A DNA stretch of 12,589 bases from Betaproteobacteria bacterium (GCA_021414185.1 JAIOOZ010000471.1:1-12589), one strand, 5' to 3'. Shown: positions 1 through 7,082, numbered from the stretch's first letter. Program-made: numbers and translations. Notes: generated by a model not told the origin, from the sequence alone.

Positions 1-358
1 GCGCGTTGATGTGCGCGGTGTGGCGGCGCTGCGTGCGCTAGATGAACAGCGTGCCGCCCTGCGCGCACAGCCAGCCGATCACCGGCCAGCGCCGGATTTC
101 GGCCTTGGCGACAAAACGCATGGTGTGCACCGAGTTGATCGCGAAGATGTCGAGCCACGAGACGTGATTGCCGACTATCATCGCGGCGCCATCGCCGGCA
201 CGCGGCGGCTCGCCGCTGACTTTCACGCGCACTGCGAGTATCTGGAGCAATTGCCGCGATGCCCGGCGTACGCGCGCCCGGCGCTGCGCATTGCTCAGAA
301 AAGGCAAAACGAAAGCGGCGATGGCGACCGCGCGCACGACGTGCAGCAGCATGCGCAC
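1..358 (-). pseudogene. PlsC-type 1-acylglycerol-3-phosphate acyltransferase, interrupted by in-frame TAG and cut by window edge
   Basis: Family role: transfers an acyl group to lysophosphatidate or a related lysolipid at the inner membrane. The readable part is 106 codons: a hydrophobic N-terminal segment (about residues 4-22), then the catalytic HX4D motif in NHVSWLD (H65, D70), then FVAKAEIRRWPVIGWL and GGTLFI. At 38-40 the frame meets TAG exactly where this family normally has Glu (GTLFIER). The same frame continues to the window edge as RTQRRHTAHINA, which is the expected family continuation, so one G-to-T change would explain the stop. The first start codon is GTG at 358 (ATG at 352 also possible). 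No Shine-Dalgarno is visible, and the frame stays open upstream without another start. The gene lies just after the SlyB-like gene on the same strand. It may be a recent nonsense mutation, a sequencing error, or a truncated protein. Acyltransferase identity is firm; the substrate is not. Confidence 0.65.
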
Positions 359-425
359 CGCGCGGCTGGCACGGGTTGCTGCGGATGTCGGATGAATGGC
401 CAGACTGCGGGCGGCGCGGCCGCTG

Positions 426-863
426 TCAGTGCGTAACGCGCATGCTGTTGGCGCCGGATAATACGCGCACGCGCTCGCCGGCCTTGAATGTTTCGCCCAG
501 GGGCTGCAGCACCGCGATCAGCGTTCCACTGTCGAGCCTGACGGAAATTTCCAGCCCCTCGCGGGCGGACACCACGTTTTCAAGCGCGCGTCCCGCCACG
601 CTGCCCGCCACGGCACCGGCCACTGACGCCGCCTGGCTGCCGCGGCCGCTGCCCATGGTGCCGCCGGCAATACCGCCGGCCGCCGCACCCCCGAGCGTAC
701 CGATGTAGCCGCCTGATGATGGCAGCGGCACGCGGCGCACTTCTTCAACCATACCCATGCGCACTTCCAGTTCTTCGCCGGCTTTTCGATCGGGGGAATT
801 CACGGCGCAGCCGGCGCCCAGCAGACCCGCCGTCAACACCGCGATTGCCGTGAGCCGCCGCAT
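426..863 (-). CDS. SlyB-like glycine-zipper outer membrane lipoprotein
   Basis: A 145-residue protein of the SlyB/Pcp glycine-zipper type. Residues 1-18 form a lipoprotein-like signal (MRRLTAIAVLTAGLLGAGC) with the candidate lipidated Cys at 19; Gly rather than Leu at -3 makes the lipobox atypical. Residues 51-92 are rich in Gly and Ala with repeated GXXXG spacing (GGYIGTLGGAAAGGIAGG, AGAVAGSVAG), the zipper thought to insert in or lie along the membrane. The C-terminal part (103-145, ending RVRVLSGANSMRVTH) matches the SlyB C-terminal domain. An upstream in-frame start at 926 would overlap the kinase gene and put 21 Arg/Ser-rich residues before the signal peptide, so I chose ATG 863. The gene begins 13 bases after the pfkB-family stop and may be co-transcribed with it. 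Family proteins are implicated in envelope integrity; the specific role here is unknown. Confidence 0.8.
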   Translation of the reverse strand: MRRLTAIAVLTAGLLGAGCAVNSPDRKAGEELEVRMGMVEEVRRVPLPSSGGYIGTLGGAAAGGIAGGTMGSGRGSQAASVAGAVAGSVAGRALENVVSAREGLEISVRLDSGTLIAVLQPLGETFKAGERVRVLSGANSMRVTH

Positions 864-876
864 ATGGCGCCGCCGC

Positions 877-1812
877 TTACCAGAGCGCGGTCGCGAAGTT
901 CTGCTTGAAACGCGCGGCGACGTCATCGCGCGTGAATTGATGGTTCTGCCCGCCGCGATGCGCGATTTTCATGGCACCCAGCAGTGAGGCGAGCCGGCCG
1001 GTCAGCTCCCAGTCGAGGCCGTTGGCGATGCCGTAGAGGAGCCCTGCGCGGTAGGCGTCTCCGCAGCCGGTCGGATCGACTACGGCATCCGGCTTGGCGC
1101 AGGGGATTTCAAGCTGCCGGCCGCCGCTGTATATCAGTGAGCCCCGCGCTCCCAGCGTGACGATCAAAGCCTTGACGTGCCGAGCCAGCGCTTCCAGTGT
1201 CTGGCCGGTTTTTTCCTGCAGCATTTGCGCTTCGTAGTCGTTGACCGTCAGGTACTCGGCCTTGCCGACGAAATCGAGCAACTCCTCGCCGCTGAACATC
1301 GGCAGGCCCTGGCCGGGATCGAAAATAAACGGAATGCCGGCGGCCGCAAACTCACGCGCATGCTGCAGCATGCCGTCGCGGCCGTCGGGCGCGACGATAC
1401 CGAGCGTAACGTCGGCCGCGTCGCCGACATGGTTTTGCTGCGAGTGGTTCATCGCGCCAGGATGAAATGCCGTGATCTGGTTGTCGTCGAGATCGGTGGT
1501 GATGAATGCCTGCGCGGTAAAGGTGCCGGCGACCTGCTTCACATGCAGCTGCGAGAGTTGCAGCTTGTCGAGCCTGTACGTGTACGGCTGGGAGTCGTCA
1601 CCAACGGCAGCCATGATCTGCGGCTTGCCGCCCAGCATGTGCAGGTTATAGGCGATGTTGCCGGCGCAGCCGCCGAACTCGCGGCGCATGTCGGGCACCA
1701 GGAACGCGACATTGAGGATGTGCAGCTTCTCCGGGAGGATGTGCTCCTTGAAGCGGCCCGGGAACACCATGATGGTGTCGTAAGCAATCGAACCGCAGAT
1801 CAAAGTATTCAT
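877..1812 (-). CDS. PfkB/ribokinase-family carbohydrate or nucleoside kinase
   Basis: A 311-residue sugar or nucleoside kinase of the PfkB (ribokinase) fold. The first family signature is seen as REFGGCAGNIAYNL (about 44-57). The second, with the anion hole and catalytic Asp, is DPTGCGDAYRAG (246-257, D252 as catalytic base). The start MNTLICGSIAYDTIMVF is the usual first beta strand with the substrate Asp, so ATG 1812 is preferred over the TTG six codons upstream (1830). A weak GGATGA lies about 6 bases before it. Sequence style resembles the adenosine-kinase-like branch, but the phosphorylated substrate cannot be read from sequence alone. The gene diverges from mscL, has its own extended -10 promoter, and probably leads a short transcript with the SlyB-like gene. 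Confidence 0.85.
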   Translation of the reverse strand: MNTLICGSIAYDTIMVFPGRFKEHILPEKLHILNVAFLVPDMRREFGGCAGNIAYNLHMLGGKPQIMAAVGDDSQPYTYRLDKLQLSQLHVKQVAGTFTAQAFITTDLDDNQITAFHPGAMNHSQQNHVGDAADVTLGIVAPDGRDGMLQHAREFAAAGIPFIFDPGQGLPMFSGEELLDFVGKAEYLTVNDYEAQMLQEKTGQTLEALARHVKALIVTLGARGSLIYSGGRQLEIPCAKPDAVVDPTGCGDAYRAGLLYGIANGLDWELTGRLASLLGAMKIAHRGGQNHQFTRDDVAARFKQNFATALW

Positions 1813-1838
1813 GCATGTCATCCGTTGCAAAGGCGCGG

Positions 1839-1848
1839 ATTATACCAT
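1839..1848 (-). promoter_or_regulatory. Extended -10 promoter for the PfkB-family kinase
   Basis: On the minus strand this reads ATGGTATAAT: a perfect TATAAT preceded by TGG, i.e. the full extended -10 form TGnTATAAT. Transcription would start near 1831-1832, giving a leader of about 20 nt before ATG 1812. No good -35 hexamer is seen 16-18 bp upstream, which is acceptable for an extended -10 promoter. Confidence 0.6.
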
Positions 1849-1850
1849 CG

Positions 1851-1860
1851 GCACATGTGC
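1851..1860. promoter_or_regulatory. 10-bp palindrome between the divergent pfkB-family and mscL promoters
   Basis: GCACATGTGC is a perfect 10-bp palindrome lying between the two divergent extended -10 elements, just upstream of the kinase -10. The placement would suit a dimeric regulator, but the flanks do not extend the symmetry and a 10-bp palindrome can occur by chance. Listed as a possible operator only. Confidence 0.2.
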
Positions 1861-1885
1861 GCCTACGCAGCAGCCGCGCGCAGGA

Positions 1886-1894
1886 TGCTATGAT
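1886..1894 (+). promoter_or_regulatory. Extended -10 promoter for mscL
   Basis: TGCTATGAT matches the extended -10 consensus TGnTATAAT except for one base. It would start transcription near 1901, about 36 nt before the mscL ATG, a leader that includes a strong Shine-Dalgarno. The -35 region is weak. Confidence 0.45.
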
Positions 1895-1936
1895 AATTGC
1901 GCGCAATCAACTTGTGGAACCTCGGGAGGGCACACC

Positions 1937-2356
1937 ATGCTGGATGAATTCAAGAAGTTCGCGATGCGCGGCAACGTCGTCGATATGGCAGTCGGCGTCA
2001 TCATCGGCGCCGCCTTCGGCAAGATCGTCGATTCTCTGGTGAAAGACCTGATCATGCCGCCGATCGGCCTCTTGCTCGGCAAGGTCGATTTCACCAATCA
2101 GTTTTTCGTGCTGAAGGACGGCGCGACGGCAGGGCCATATCTATCGGTCGAGGCCGCGCAAAAAGCCGGCGCCGTGACCTTCAACTACGGCCTGTTCATC
2201 AACACCTGTATCGGCTTCGTGATCGTAGCTTTCGCGGTGTTCCTGCTGATCCGCGCGATCAACCGCCTGCAGAAAGAGGCCCCGCCCGCAGCACCCCCGG
2301 CAACCCCCGAAGACATCGTGCTGTTGCGCGAGATACGGGACGCCCTCAGGAAGTAG
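1937..2356 (+). CDS. mscL: Large-conductance mechanosensitive channel MscL
   Basis: A 139-residue inner-membrane channel that opens under membrane tension to release solutes on osmotic downshock; it works as a pentamer. The amphipathic N-terminus and TM1 are seen in MLDEFKKFAMRGNVVDMAVG and VIIGAAFGKIV (about 15-45, with the Gly/Ala-rich pore-lining face). A periplasmic loop covers about 50-80. TM2 is YGLFINTCIGFVIVAFAVFL (about 84-105), followed by a cytoplasmic helix after a Pro/Ala-rich linker (EDIVLLREIRDALRK). Length matches the family (136 in E. coli). The ATG follows GGGAGGG with 6 bases between; an in-frame start at 1811 would add 42 residues foreign to the family. It is the only plus-strand gene, divergent from the kinase gene and convergent with dgkA, whose stop codon lies 20 bp away. 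Confidence 0.95.
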   Translation: MLDEFKKFAMRGNVVDMAVGVIIGAAFGKIVDSLVKDLIMPPIGLLLGKVDFTNQFFVLKDGATAGPYLSVEAAQKAGAVTFNYGLFINTCIGFVIVAFAVFLLIRAINRLQKEAPPAAPPATPEDIVLLREIRDALRK

Positions 2357-2376
2357 CGCACGGCGGGCCGGCGCGG

Positions 2377-2763
2377 CTAGCCGAGCGTCCACTGGCCGCC
2401 CGCGAGCACGAGCAGCCAGACTACGATCACGTTGATCACGCTAAGCATCACGGCTGCGCTGCCGCAATCCTTGGCGCGCTTGGCCAGCACGTGTCTTTCG
2501 AGCGACACGCGGTCGGTGAGTGCCTCGATTGCCGAATTGAGCAGTTCGATGATCAGCACCAGCAGCACGCTCGCGATCAGGAGCGCCTTGCCAACCGCGC
2601 TGACATGCATGGAAAACGCGAGCGGGATCAGGATCAGCGCGAGCAGCACCTCCAGCCGGAACGCGTCCTCGTATTTGAACGCGGCCGCAAAACCGTCGAG
2701 CGAATAAAAAAGCGCGTTCCAGATGCGCTTCAGACCGGTCTTGCCTTTGAGTGGACTGCTCAT
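2377..2763 (-). CDS. dgkA: Diacylglycerol kinase DgkA
   Basis: A 128-residue integral membrane kinase that phosphorylates diacylglycerol to phosphatidate, recycling lipid released during envelope glycan synthesis. The N-terminal amphipathic part (KGKTGLKRIWNALFYSLDGF) precedes three hydrophobic segments: about 37-54, 59-76 and 103-123. The family core is present as ELLNSAIEALTDRV followed by RAKDCGSAAV, which holds the conserved Glu, Asn and Asp residues around the active site at the membrane surface. Length fits the family. It lies 57 bp after gcvPB on the same strand, and a G-rich CGGGG about 8 bases before the ATG is only a weak ribosome site. A functional link to glycine cleavage is not expected; it may simply be read from the same transcript. 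Confidence 0.93.
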   Translation of the reverse strand: MSSPLKGKTGLKRIWNALFYSLDGFAAAFKYEDAFRLEVLLALILIPLAFSMHVSAVGKALLIASVLLVLIIELLNSAIEALTDRVSLERHVLAKRAKDCGSAAVMLSVINVIVVWLLVLAGGQWTLG

Positions 2764-2820
2764 GTCGGTACCCCGGGAAACCGCGGCTCCTCTATCAGCA
2801 GGTTGCGGCCGTAAACAGAA

Positions 2821-4275
2821 TTATGCCGCGCCCGGCCGCCACGCGAGATCGAGTTCGCGCGCGGCCTTGACGTCGTCGAGCCGACGCACCGGTGTGGTGT
2901 GCGGCGCGGTCTTGACGAGATCGGGTTGTTCACGCGCTTCGCGCAGGATTTCGCTCATCGCGAGCACAAAAGCATCCAGAGTCTGCTTCGATTCGGTTTC
3001 GGTCGGCTCGATCAGCAGACACTCCGGCACCAGCAGCGGAAAGTAGGTGGTCGGCGCATGGAAGCCCTTGTCGAGCAGGCGCTTGGCAAAATCCATCGCG
3101 GTGACGCCGGTTTCGTCTTTCAGGTTTTTCAGAGTGACGATGAATTCATGGCTCGCGCGCCGCGTCGGAAACGCAATGTCGAACCCCGCTTTTTTCAGTT
3201 CCACCATCAGGTAATTGGCGTTCAGCGTCGCGTACTCCGCCACCCGCTGCATGCCTTCGCGGCCCAGTAGCCGCGCGTAGATGTAGGCACGCAGCAACAC
3301 GCCGGCATTGCCGAGATGCGCCGACATGCGGCCTATCGATTGCGGTATGTCCTTCGTATCCTGCACCCGATAATTGTCGCGGTCCTTCGCGACCACCGGC
3401 AGCGGCAGATACGGCAACAGCCGGGTCGCTACACCCACCGGGCCCGCGCCGGGGCCGCCGCCGCCGTGCGGCGTCGAGAATGTCTTGTGCAGGTTCATGT
3501 GGATGACGTCGAAACCCATGTCGCCGGGCTTGACCTTGCCGAGTATGGCGTTGAGATTGGCGCCGTCGTAGTACAAAAGGCCACCCGCGTCATGCACGAT
3601 TTTTCGGATATCGATGATCGCGCGCTCGAACACGCCGAGCGTCGATGGATTGGTCAGCATCAGTCCCGCGGTTTGCGGGCCGACCGCCGCGCCAAGCGCG
3701 GCAAGGTCGACATTGCCTTCGCGATCGGTCGGGATTTCGCGCACCGTGTAGCCGCACATCACCGCCGAAGCCGGATTGGTGCCGTGGGCCGCGTTCGGCA
3801 CCAGGATTTCGGTGCGCGCCGTGTCGCCGCGCGCGACGTGATAAGCGCGGATCATGGCCACACCCGCGAATTCGCCCTGCGCGCCGGCCATGGGCGCGAG
3901 ACTCACGCCTGCCATGCCAGTCACGTCTTTCAGCATTTCCTGCAGTTCGAACATGCACGCGAGAAAACCCTGGCCGGTGTCGGCGGGCGCGTCCGGGTGA
4001 CGCGCGAGGAACTGCGGCAGCATCGCCAGCGAATTGCAGGCGCGCGGGTTGTATTTCATCGTGCACGACCCGAGCGGATAAAAATGCGTGTCGATCGAGA
4101 AATTGCGCCGCGAGAGATTGGTGTAATGACGCACCGCATCGAGCTCCGACACTTCAGGCAGCAATGGCTTTGATGTGCGGCGCAGGTTTTCCGGGATGGC
4201 GCCGGGCCCCGCTGCGGCGGGCGGTATCTGCGACGCGTTGCGCCGGCGTGCCTGCGATAACTCGAATATCAGCAT
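2821..4275 (-). CDS. gcvPB: Glycine dehydrogenase (decarboxylating) subunit 2, GcvPB
   Basis: The 484-residue PLP-carrying half of the two-subunit P-protein. With GcvPA it decarboxylates glycine and passes the aminomethyl group to lipoyl-GcvH. The PLP lysine is K264 in NLHKTFSTPHGGGGPG. Other family blocks are FYPLGSCTMKYNPR (65-78), MAGAQGEFAG (129-138), PNAAHGTNPASA (160-171) and YYDGANLNAI (235-244). Length matches two-subunit enzymes. The start ATG is preceded by AGGA with 7 bases between. That AGGA overlaps the stop codon of the upstream GFA-type gene, whose stop ends 9 bases before this ATG, suggesting translational coupling. Unusually, tpx and the GFA gene separate it from gcvPA. Confidence 0.96.
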   Translation of the reverse strand: MLIFELSQARRRNASQIPPAAAGPGAIPENLRRTSKPLLPEVSELDAVRHYTNLSRRNFSIDTHFYPLGSCTMKYNPRACNSLAMLPQFLARHPDAPADTGQGFLACMFELQEMLKDVTGMAGVSLAPMAGAQGEFAGVAMIRAYHVARGDTARTEILVPNAAHGTNPASAVMCGYTVREIPTDREGNVDLAALGAAVGPQTAGLMLTNPSTLGVFERAIIDIRKIVHDAGGLLYYDGANLNAILGKVKPGDMGFDVIHMNLHKTFSTPHGGGGPGAGPVGVATRLLPYLPLPVVAKDRDNYRVQDTKDIPQSIGRMSAHLGNAGVLLRAYIYARLLGREGMQRVAEYATLNANYLMVELKKAGFDIAFPTRRASHEFIVTLKNLKDETGVTAMDFAKRLLDKGFHAPTTYFPLLVPECLLIEPTETESKQTLDAFVLAMSEILREAREQPDLVKTAPHTTPVRRLDDVKAARELDLAWRPGAA

Positions 4276-4284
4276 GGACGCATC

Positions 4285-4659
4285 CTACGAGCCAACTACC
4301 GACATGGTCTTGCCATCGACGCGGCGCACCGGCACGCCGGACAGATCGACATTCTCGAGGCAATAGACATTGACGCCGAAATGGTCGGGCGCCGCGCGCT
4401 TGCGGTGGAACGTGTAGATGCCGCACTCGCCGCAAAAATAGTGCTTGGCAACGCGGGTGTTCCATTGATAGAGACGCAGCTTGTCTTCGCCGCTCAGGAT
4501 TTTGAGCGCCGACTCGTGCACCTTGTACATAACCGCGTTCTTTTTCACGCACAGGGTGCAGTCGCACATGGTGAAATCATCGAGCGTGCCGGTCACTTCG
4601 AACCGCACGCTGCCGCAATGGCACGAGCCTTTGAACGTTCCGCCCGGATGATTTCCCAT
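4285..4659 (-). CDS. GFA/CENP-V domain zinc protein (glutathione-dependent formaldehyde-activating enzyme family)
   Basis: A 124-residue protein of the GFA (Gfa-like, Mss4 fold) family. Zinc-ligand cysteines are visible as CHCG (C13, C15), CDCTLC (C32, C34, C37) and CGEC (C76, C79), the usual pattern of the domain. Some members were described as S-(hydroxymethyl)glutathione synthases, but that activity has been disputed and most members are uncharacterised, so no reaction is assigned. It begins 20 bp after tpx and its stop overlaps the ribosome site of gcvPB. It therefore sits inside the gcv gene run and is probably co-transcribed with it. A tie to one-carbon or formaldehyde metabolism is tempting from this context but is inference. 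The start has no clear Shine-Dalgarno. Confidence 0.85.
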   Translation of the reverse strand: MGNHPGGTFKGSCHCGSVRFEVTGTLDDFTMCDCTLCVKKNAVMYKVHESALKILSGEDKLRLYQWNTRVAKHYFCGECGIYTFHRKRAAPDHFGVNVYCLENVDLSGVPVRRVDGKTMSVVGS

Positions 4660-4679
4660 ATGCCGCGACCGGAAACGCG

Positions 4680-5180
4680 TTACTTCAGCGCGGCAAGCGC
4701 CGCGTCGTAATCCGGTTCGTTCTTGATTTCCGGCACGAGCTGCGAGTATTTGACCTTGTTGTTCTCATCCAGCACGACCACCGCGCGCGCGGTGGCGCCT
4801 TTCAGCGGACCGTCGGCGATATCGACGCCGTACTTGGTGAGGAAATCGCGGCCGCGCATGGTCGACAGCGACACTACGTTGTTGATGCCCTCGGCTTCGC
4901 AGAAACGCTTCATGGCAAACGGCAGGTCGGCGGAAATCACCAGCACCACGGTGTTTGCAAGGCTGCCCGCCTTCTCGTTGAACTTGCGCGTCGAAGTCTG
5001 GCACACGGGCGTGTCGAGGCTGGGCACGATGTTTAGAACTTTTTTCTTGCCGGCGTAATCCTTGAGGCTCACGTCTTTAAGGTCCTTGCCGGTCAGCGTA
5101 AAGTCGGGCGCGGCATCGCCGGCCTTGGGAAAAGTGCCGGCGACATTGACGGGATTGCCGCCGAGGGTAACGGTAGACAT
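4680..5180 (-). CDS. tpx: Thiol peroxidase Tpx (atypical 2-Cys peroxiredoxin)
   Basis: A 166-residue peroxiredoxin that reduces hydrogen and organic peroxides with electrons from thioredoxin. The peroxidatic Cys is C60 in PSLDTPVCQTSTRKFN and the resolving Cys is C94 in MKRFCEAEG, the same spacing as E. coli Tpx (61 and 95). Thr57 and Arg in the TPVC...R motif complete the active site. The N-terminus MSTVTLGGNPV is typical and length is full. AAGGAG lies about 7 bases before the ATG, one of the best ribosome sites in the window. The gene lies 56 bp after gcvPA and before the GFA gene, so it splits the P-protein pair. No convincing private promoter was seen in the short gap, though one cannot be excluded. 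Confidence 0.95.
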   Translation of the reverse strand: MSTVTLGGNPVNVAGTFPKAGDAAPDFTLTGKDLKDVSLKDYAGKKKVLNIVPSLDTPVCQTSTRKFNEKAGSLANTVVLVISADLPFAMKRFCEAEGINNVVSLSTMRGRDFLTKYGVDIADGPLKGATARAVVVLDENNKVKYSQLVPEIKNEPDYDAALAALK

Positions 5181-5192
5181 CGAATTCTCCTT

Positions 5193-5222
5193 GAGAGTGT
5201 CAGGTTGAGGGGTTTGAGCGCG
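5193..5222 (+). repeat. Possible degenerate 7-bp repeat run between gcvPA and tpx
   Basis: GAGAGT, GTCAGGT, TGAGGGG and TTTGAGC follow the heptad spacing of the GTGAGGN arrays found in three other gaps, but with poor conservation and no matching second arm. It may be a vestige or chance purine richness. Confidence 0.25.
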
Positions 5223-5236
5223 CGAGACGCGGGAAG

Positions 5237-6595
5237 TCAGCGGCCGCCGAGTATGCGTTGCAGATTTTCAGCGTAGCGCGCGAGATCGTCGTCGCGCTTG
5301 GTTTCGGTTGCGCACACCAGCAATGCATCGCCGAGTTCCGGGTAATCCTGCGTCAAAGCGAGGCCGCCCAGTATGCCCTGCGCCCTGAGGGCTTGCAATA
5401 CACCGGCAACGGGCGCATTCAGGCGCACGACGAACTCGTGGAACACCGGCCCGCTGAACACGCGTTTGACGCCGGGCACCGCGCTCAATTGCTGCGCAAG
5501 CTTGAGCGCGTTGGCGTGCGAAACCTGCGCCACCCGCTGCAGCCCTTCCGGCCCCAGCAACGAGAGATAGATGGTCGCCGCGGTAACCGCCAATCCCTGG
5601 TTCGTGCAGATATTCGACGTCGCTTTCGAGCGCCGGATATGCTGCTCGCGCGCCTGCAACGTCAGCGTGTAACCCGGTTTGCCTTCGACATCGACCGTGC
5701 GCCCGACGATGCGTCCGGGCATTTGCCGCACGTACGCGTTGCGGCAGGCCATGAATCCGAAGTACGGGCCGCCGCTCGCAAGCGGCACACCCAGCGGCTG
5801 CCCTTCGCCGACCACGATGTCGGCGCCGCCCGCCGCCCATTCGCCGGGCGGCCGCAGGATCGCGAGCGAAACCGGATTGACTACCGCTATCGTCAGCATG
5901 CGGTTTTCTTTCACCCACGCGGTCAATTCATCGACCGGTTCCAGCACGCCGAAAAAATTCGGTTGCGGCACCACCAGCGCAGCGTACTCCTGGCCCGCGA
6001 ATTTCTGCAGGGCCGCGGGAATCACGTGGCCGCATTCGGTGCAATACGGCACTTCGACGAGTTCGATGTCCTGGTCTTTGACGATCGCGTGCACGACCTC
6101 ACGGTACACGGGATGCACGGTCGCCGGCATCAGCACGCGCTTAGACGTTTTGTGCACGCGCACCGCCATCAATACCGCTTCGGCAAGCGCGGAAGCGCCG
6201 TCGTAGAGGCTGGCGTTCGTCACGTCCATCGCCGTCAACGACGTCATCATCGACTGATATTCGTAAAGGAGCTGCAGCGTGCCCTGGCTGGCTTCGGCCT
6301 GGTACGGCGTATACGAAGAATAGAATTCGCCGCGTGTCGCGATCTGCCACACCGCCGCCGGGATATGGTGCTCATACGCGCCGGCACCGATGAAGTTCAG
6401 CCAGCGGCCATCCTGCTCGGCGCGCTCCTGCATGAGCCGCGCAACTTCCATTTCTGCCAGCCCGGGCGGCACCTGCGTCAACGCCGCGCTTCTCAATGAC
6501 GCAGGAATTTCGTCGAAGAGGTCGTCGACCGATTTGACGCCGATCGCGGCGAGCATCGCGCTCACGTCGTCGTCGGTATGCGGTATGAATGGCAT
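5237..6595 (-). CDS. gcvPA: Glycine dehydrogenase (decarboxylating) subunit 1, GcvPA
   Basis: The 452-residue N-terminal half of the split P-protein, forming a heterotetramer with GcvPB; it lacks the PLP lysine. Characteristic stretches are MPFIPHTDDDVSAML at the start, FIGAGAYEHHIPAAV (about 73-87), YTPYQAEASQGTLQ (about 95-108) and TNASLYDGASALAEA (about 126-140). Near residue 330 lies the C-terminal part with EQHIRRSKATSNICTNQGL. Length fits the family. The start is fixed by the conserved N-terminus, yet no Shine-Dalgarno precedes it: the 15 bases before ATG read GCCTCACTACAACAC, part of the inverted 7-bp repeat element that fills the gap to gcvH. It is the last gene before tpx interrupts the gcv set. 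Confidence 0.96.
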   Translation of the reverse strand: MPFIPHTDDDVSAMLAAIGVKSVDDLFDEIPASLRSAALTQVPPGLAEMEVARLMQERAEQDGRWLNFIGAGAYEHHIPAAVWQIATRGEFYSSYTPYQAEASQGTLQLLYEYQSMMTSLTAMDVTNASLYDGASALAEAVLMAVRVHKTSKRVLMPATVHPVYREVVHAIVKDQDIELVEVPYCTECGHVIPAALQKFAGQEYAALVVPQPNFFGVLEPVDELTAWVKENRMLTIAVVNPVSLAILRPPGEWAAGGADIVVGEGQPLGVPLASGGPYFGFMACRNAYVRQMPGRIVGRTVDVEGKPGYTLTLQAREQHIRRSKATSNICTNQGLAVTAATIYLSLLGPEGLQRVAQVSHANALKLAQQLSAVPGVKRVFSGPVFHEFVVRLNAPVAGVLQALRAQGILGGLALTQDYPELGDALLVCATETKRDDDLARYAENLQRILGGR

Positions 6596-6603
6596 GTGTT
6601 GTA

Positions 6604-6696
6604 GTGAGGCGTCAGGCGTAAGGAGTGCGTGGTAAAAACCTTACAGCGTGATGTATCGCGTTGTTTGAATTCCGCCTCACACCTCTCGCCTCTCAG
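6604..6696. repeat. Inverted array of 7-bp GTGAGGN units filling the gcvH-gcvPA gap
   Basis: Left arm 6604-6632 reads in heptads: GTGAGGC, GTCAGGC, GTAAGGA, GTGCGTG. The right arm, about 6672-6696 and read on the other strand, is TGAGAGG, CGAGAGG, TGTGAGG, CGG. The arms are complementary (16 of 23 positions in the best ungapped alignment), so the minus-strand transcript can fold into a long hairpin with a loop of about 40 nt. The right arm contains the gcvH stop codon, and the left arm ends 8 bases before the gcvPA ATG. The element therefore makes up almost the whole intergenic region. Confidence 0.7.
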
Positions 6697-7082
6697 TGTT
6701 TATCCGCGGCCGCAATCGCCTGGTATGCCGCGGCATCGAGTAATCCCGACAACTCACTGACAGCGGATGGTTTCAATTTGAACAGCCATGCCGAGTAGGC
6801 ATCCTGATTGATTTTTTCCGGGGCTTCGGCGAGTTCGGCGTTCGCCGCCGTCACTTCGCCCGACAGCGGCGCAAACACGTCGGCGGCGGCTTTTACCGAT
6901 TCGACTACAGCGCATTCTTCGCCCTGCTTCAATGTGCGCCCCACCGCGGGCGCCTCGACGAAAACCAGGTCGCCCAGCAATTCCTGCGCATGGTGCGTGA
7001 TGCCGACGGTTACGGTGCCGTCGGACTCCTGCCGCACCCACTCGTGCGATTTCGTATATTTGAGGTTTGCCGGCGTCGTCAT
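6693..7082 (-). CDS. gcvH: Glycine cleavage system H protein
   Basis: A 129-residue lipoyl carrier that shuttles the aminomethyl group from P-protein to T-protein and is reoxidised by L-protein. The lipoylation site is K64 in VVESVKAAADVFAPLSGEV. The N-terminal YTKSHEWVR and the TVGITHHAQELLGDLVFV segment are typical of GcvH, and length is normal. The ATG at 7082 is preceded by TGGAG with 7 bases between, a usable Shine-Dalgarno, unlike the next gene gcvPA. It follows gcvT and precedes gcvPA in transcription order. Its stop codon lies inside the first unit of the downstream heptad array. Confidence 0.97.
   Translation of the reverse strand: MTTPANLKYTKSHEWVRQESDGTVTVGITHHAQELLGDLVFVEAPAVGRTLKQGEECAVVESVKAAADVFAPLSGEVTAANAELAEAPEKINQDAYSAWLFKLKPSAVSELSGLLDAAAYQAIAAADKH

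Noticed and set aside
864..926. Upstream start for the SlyB-like protein at 926
   Set aside because: It would overlap the kinase gene and place an Arg/Ser-rich stretch before the lipoprotein signal.
1811..1936. N-terminal extension of MscL from an upstream in-frame start
   Set aside because: The extra 42 residues are unrelated to MscL, and a strong GGGAGGG site marks ATG 1937.
2340..2380. Bidirectional terminator between the convergent mscL and dgkA genes
   Set aside because: The 20-bp gap is GC-rich but has no clear stem followed by a T-run on either strand.
3316..4173. Plus-strand open frame (285 codons) antisense to gcvPB
   Set aside because: Same reason: low-complexity Arg/Ala/His composition opposite an unmistakable GcvPB.
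5258..6499. Long plus-strand open frame (413 codons) antisense to gcvPA
   Set aside because: Arg/His-rich product with no recognisable family. It mirrors a highly conserved GcvPA frame in GC-rich DNA and is a codon-bias shadow.
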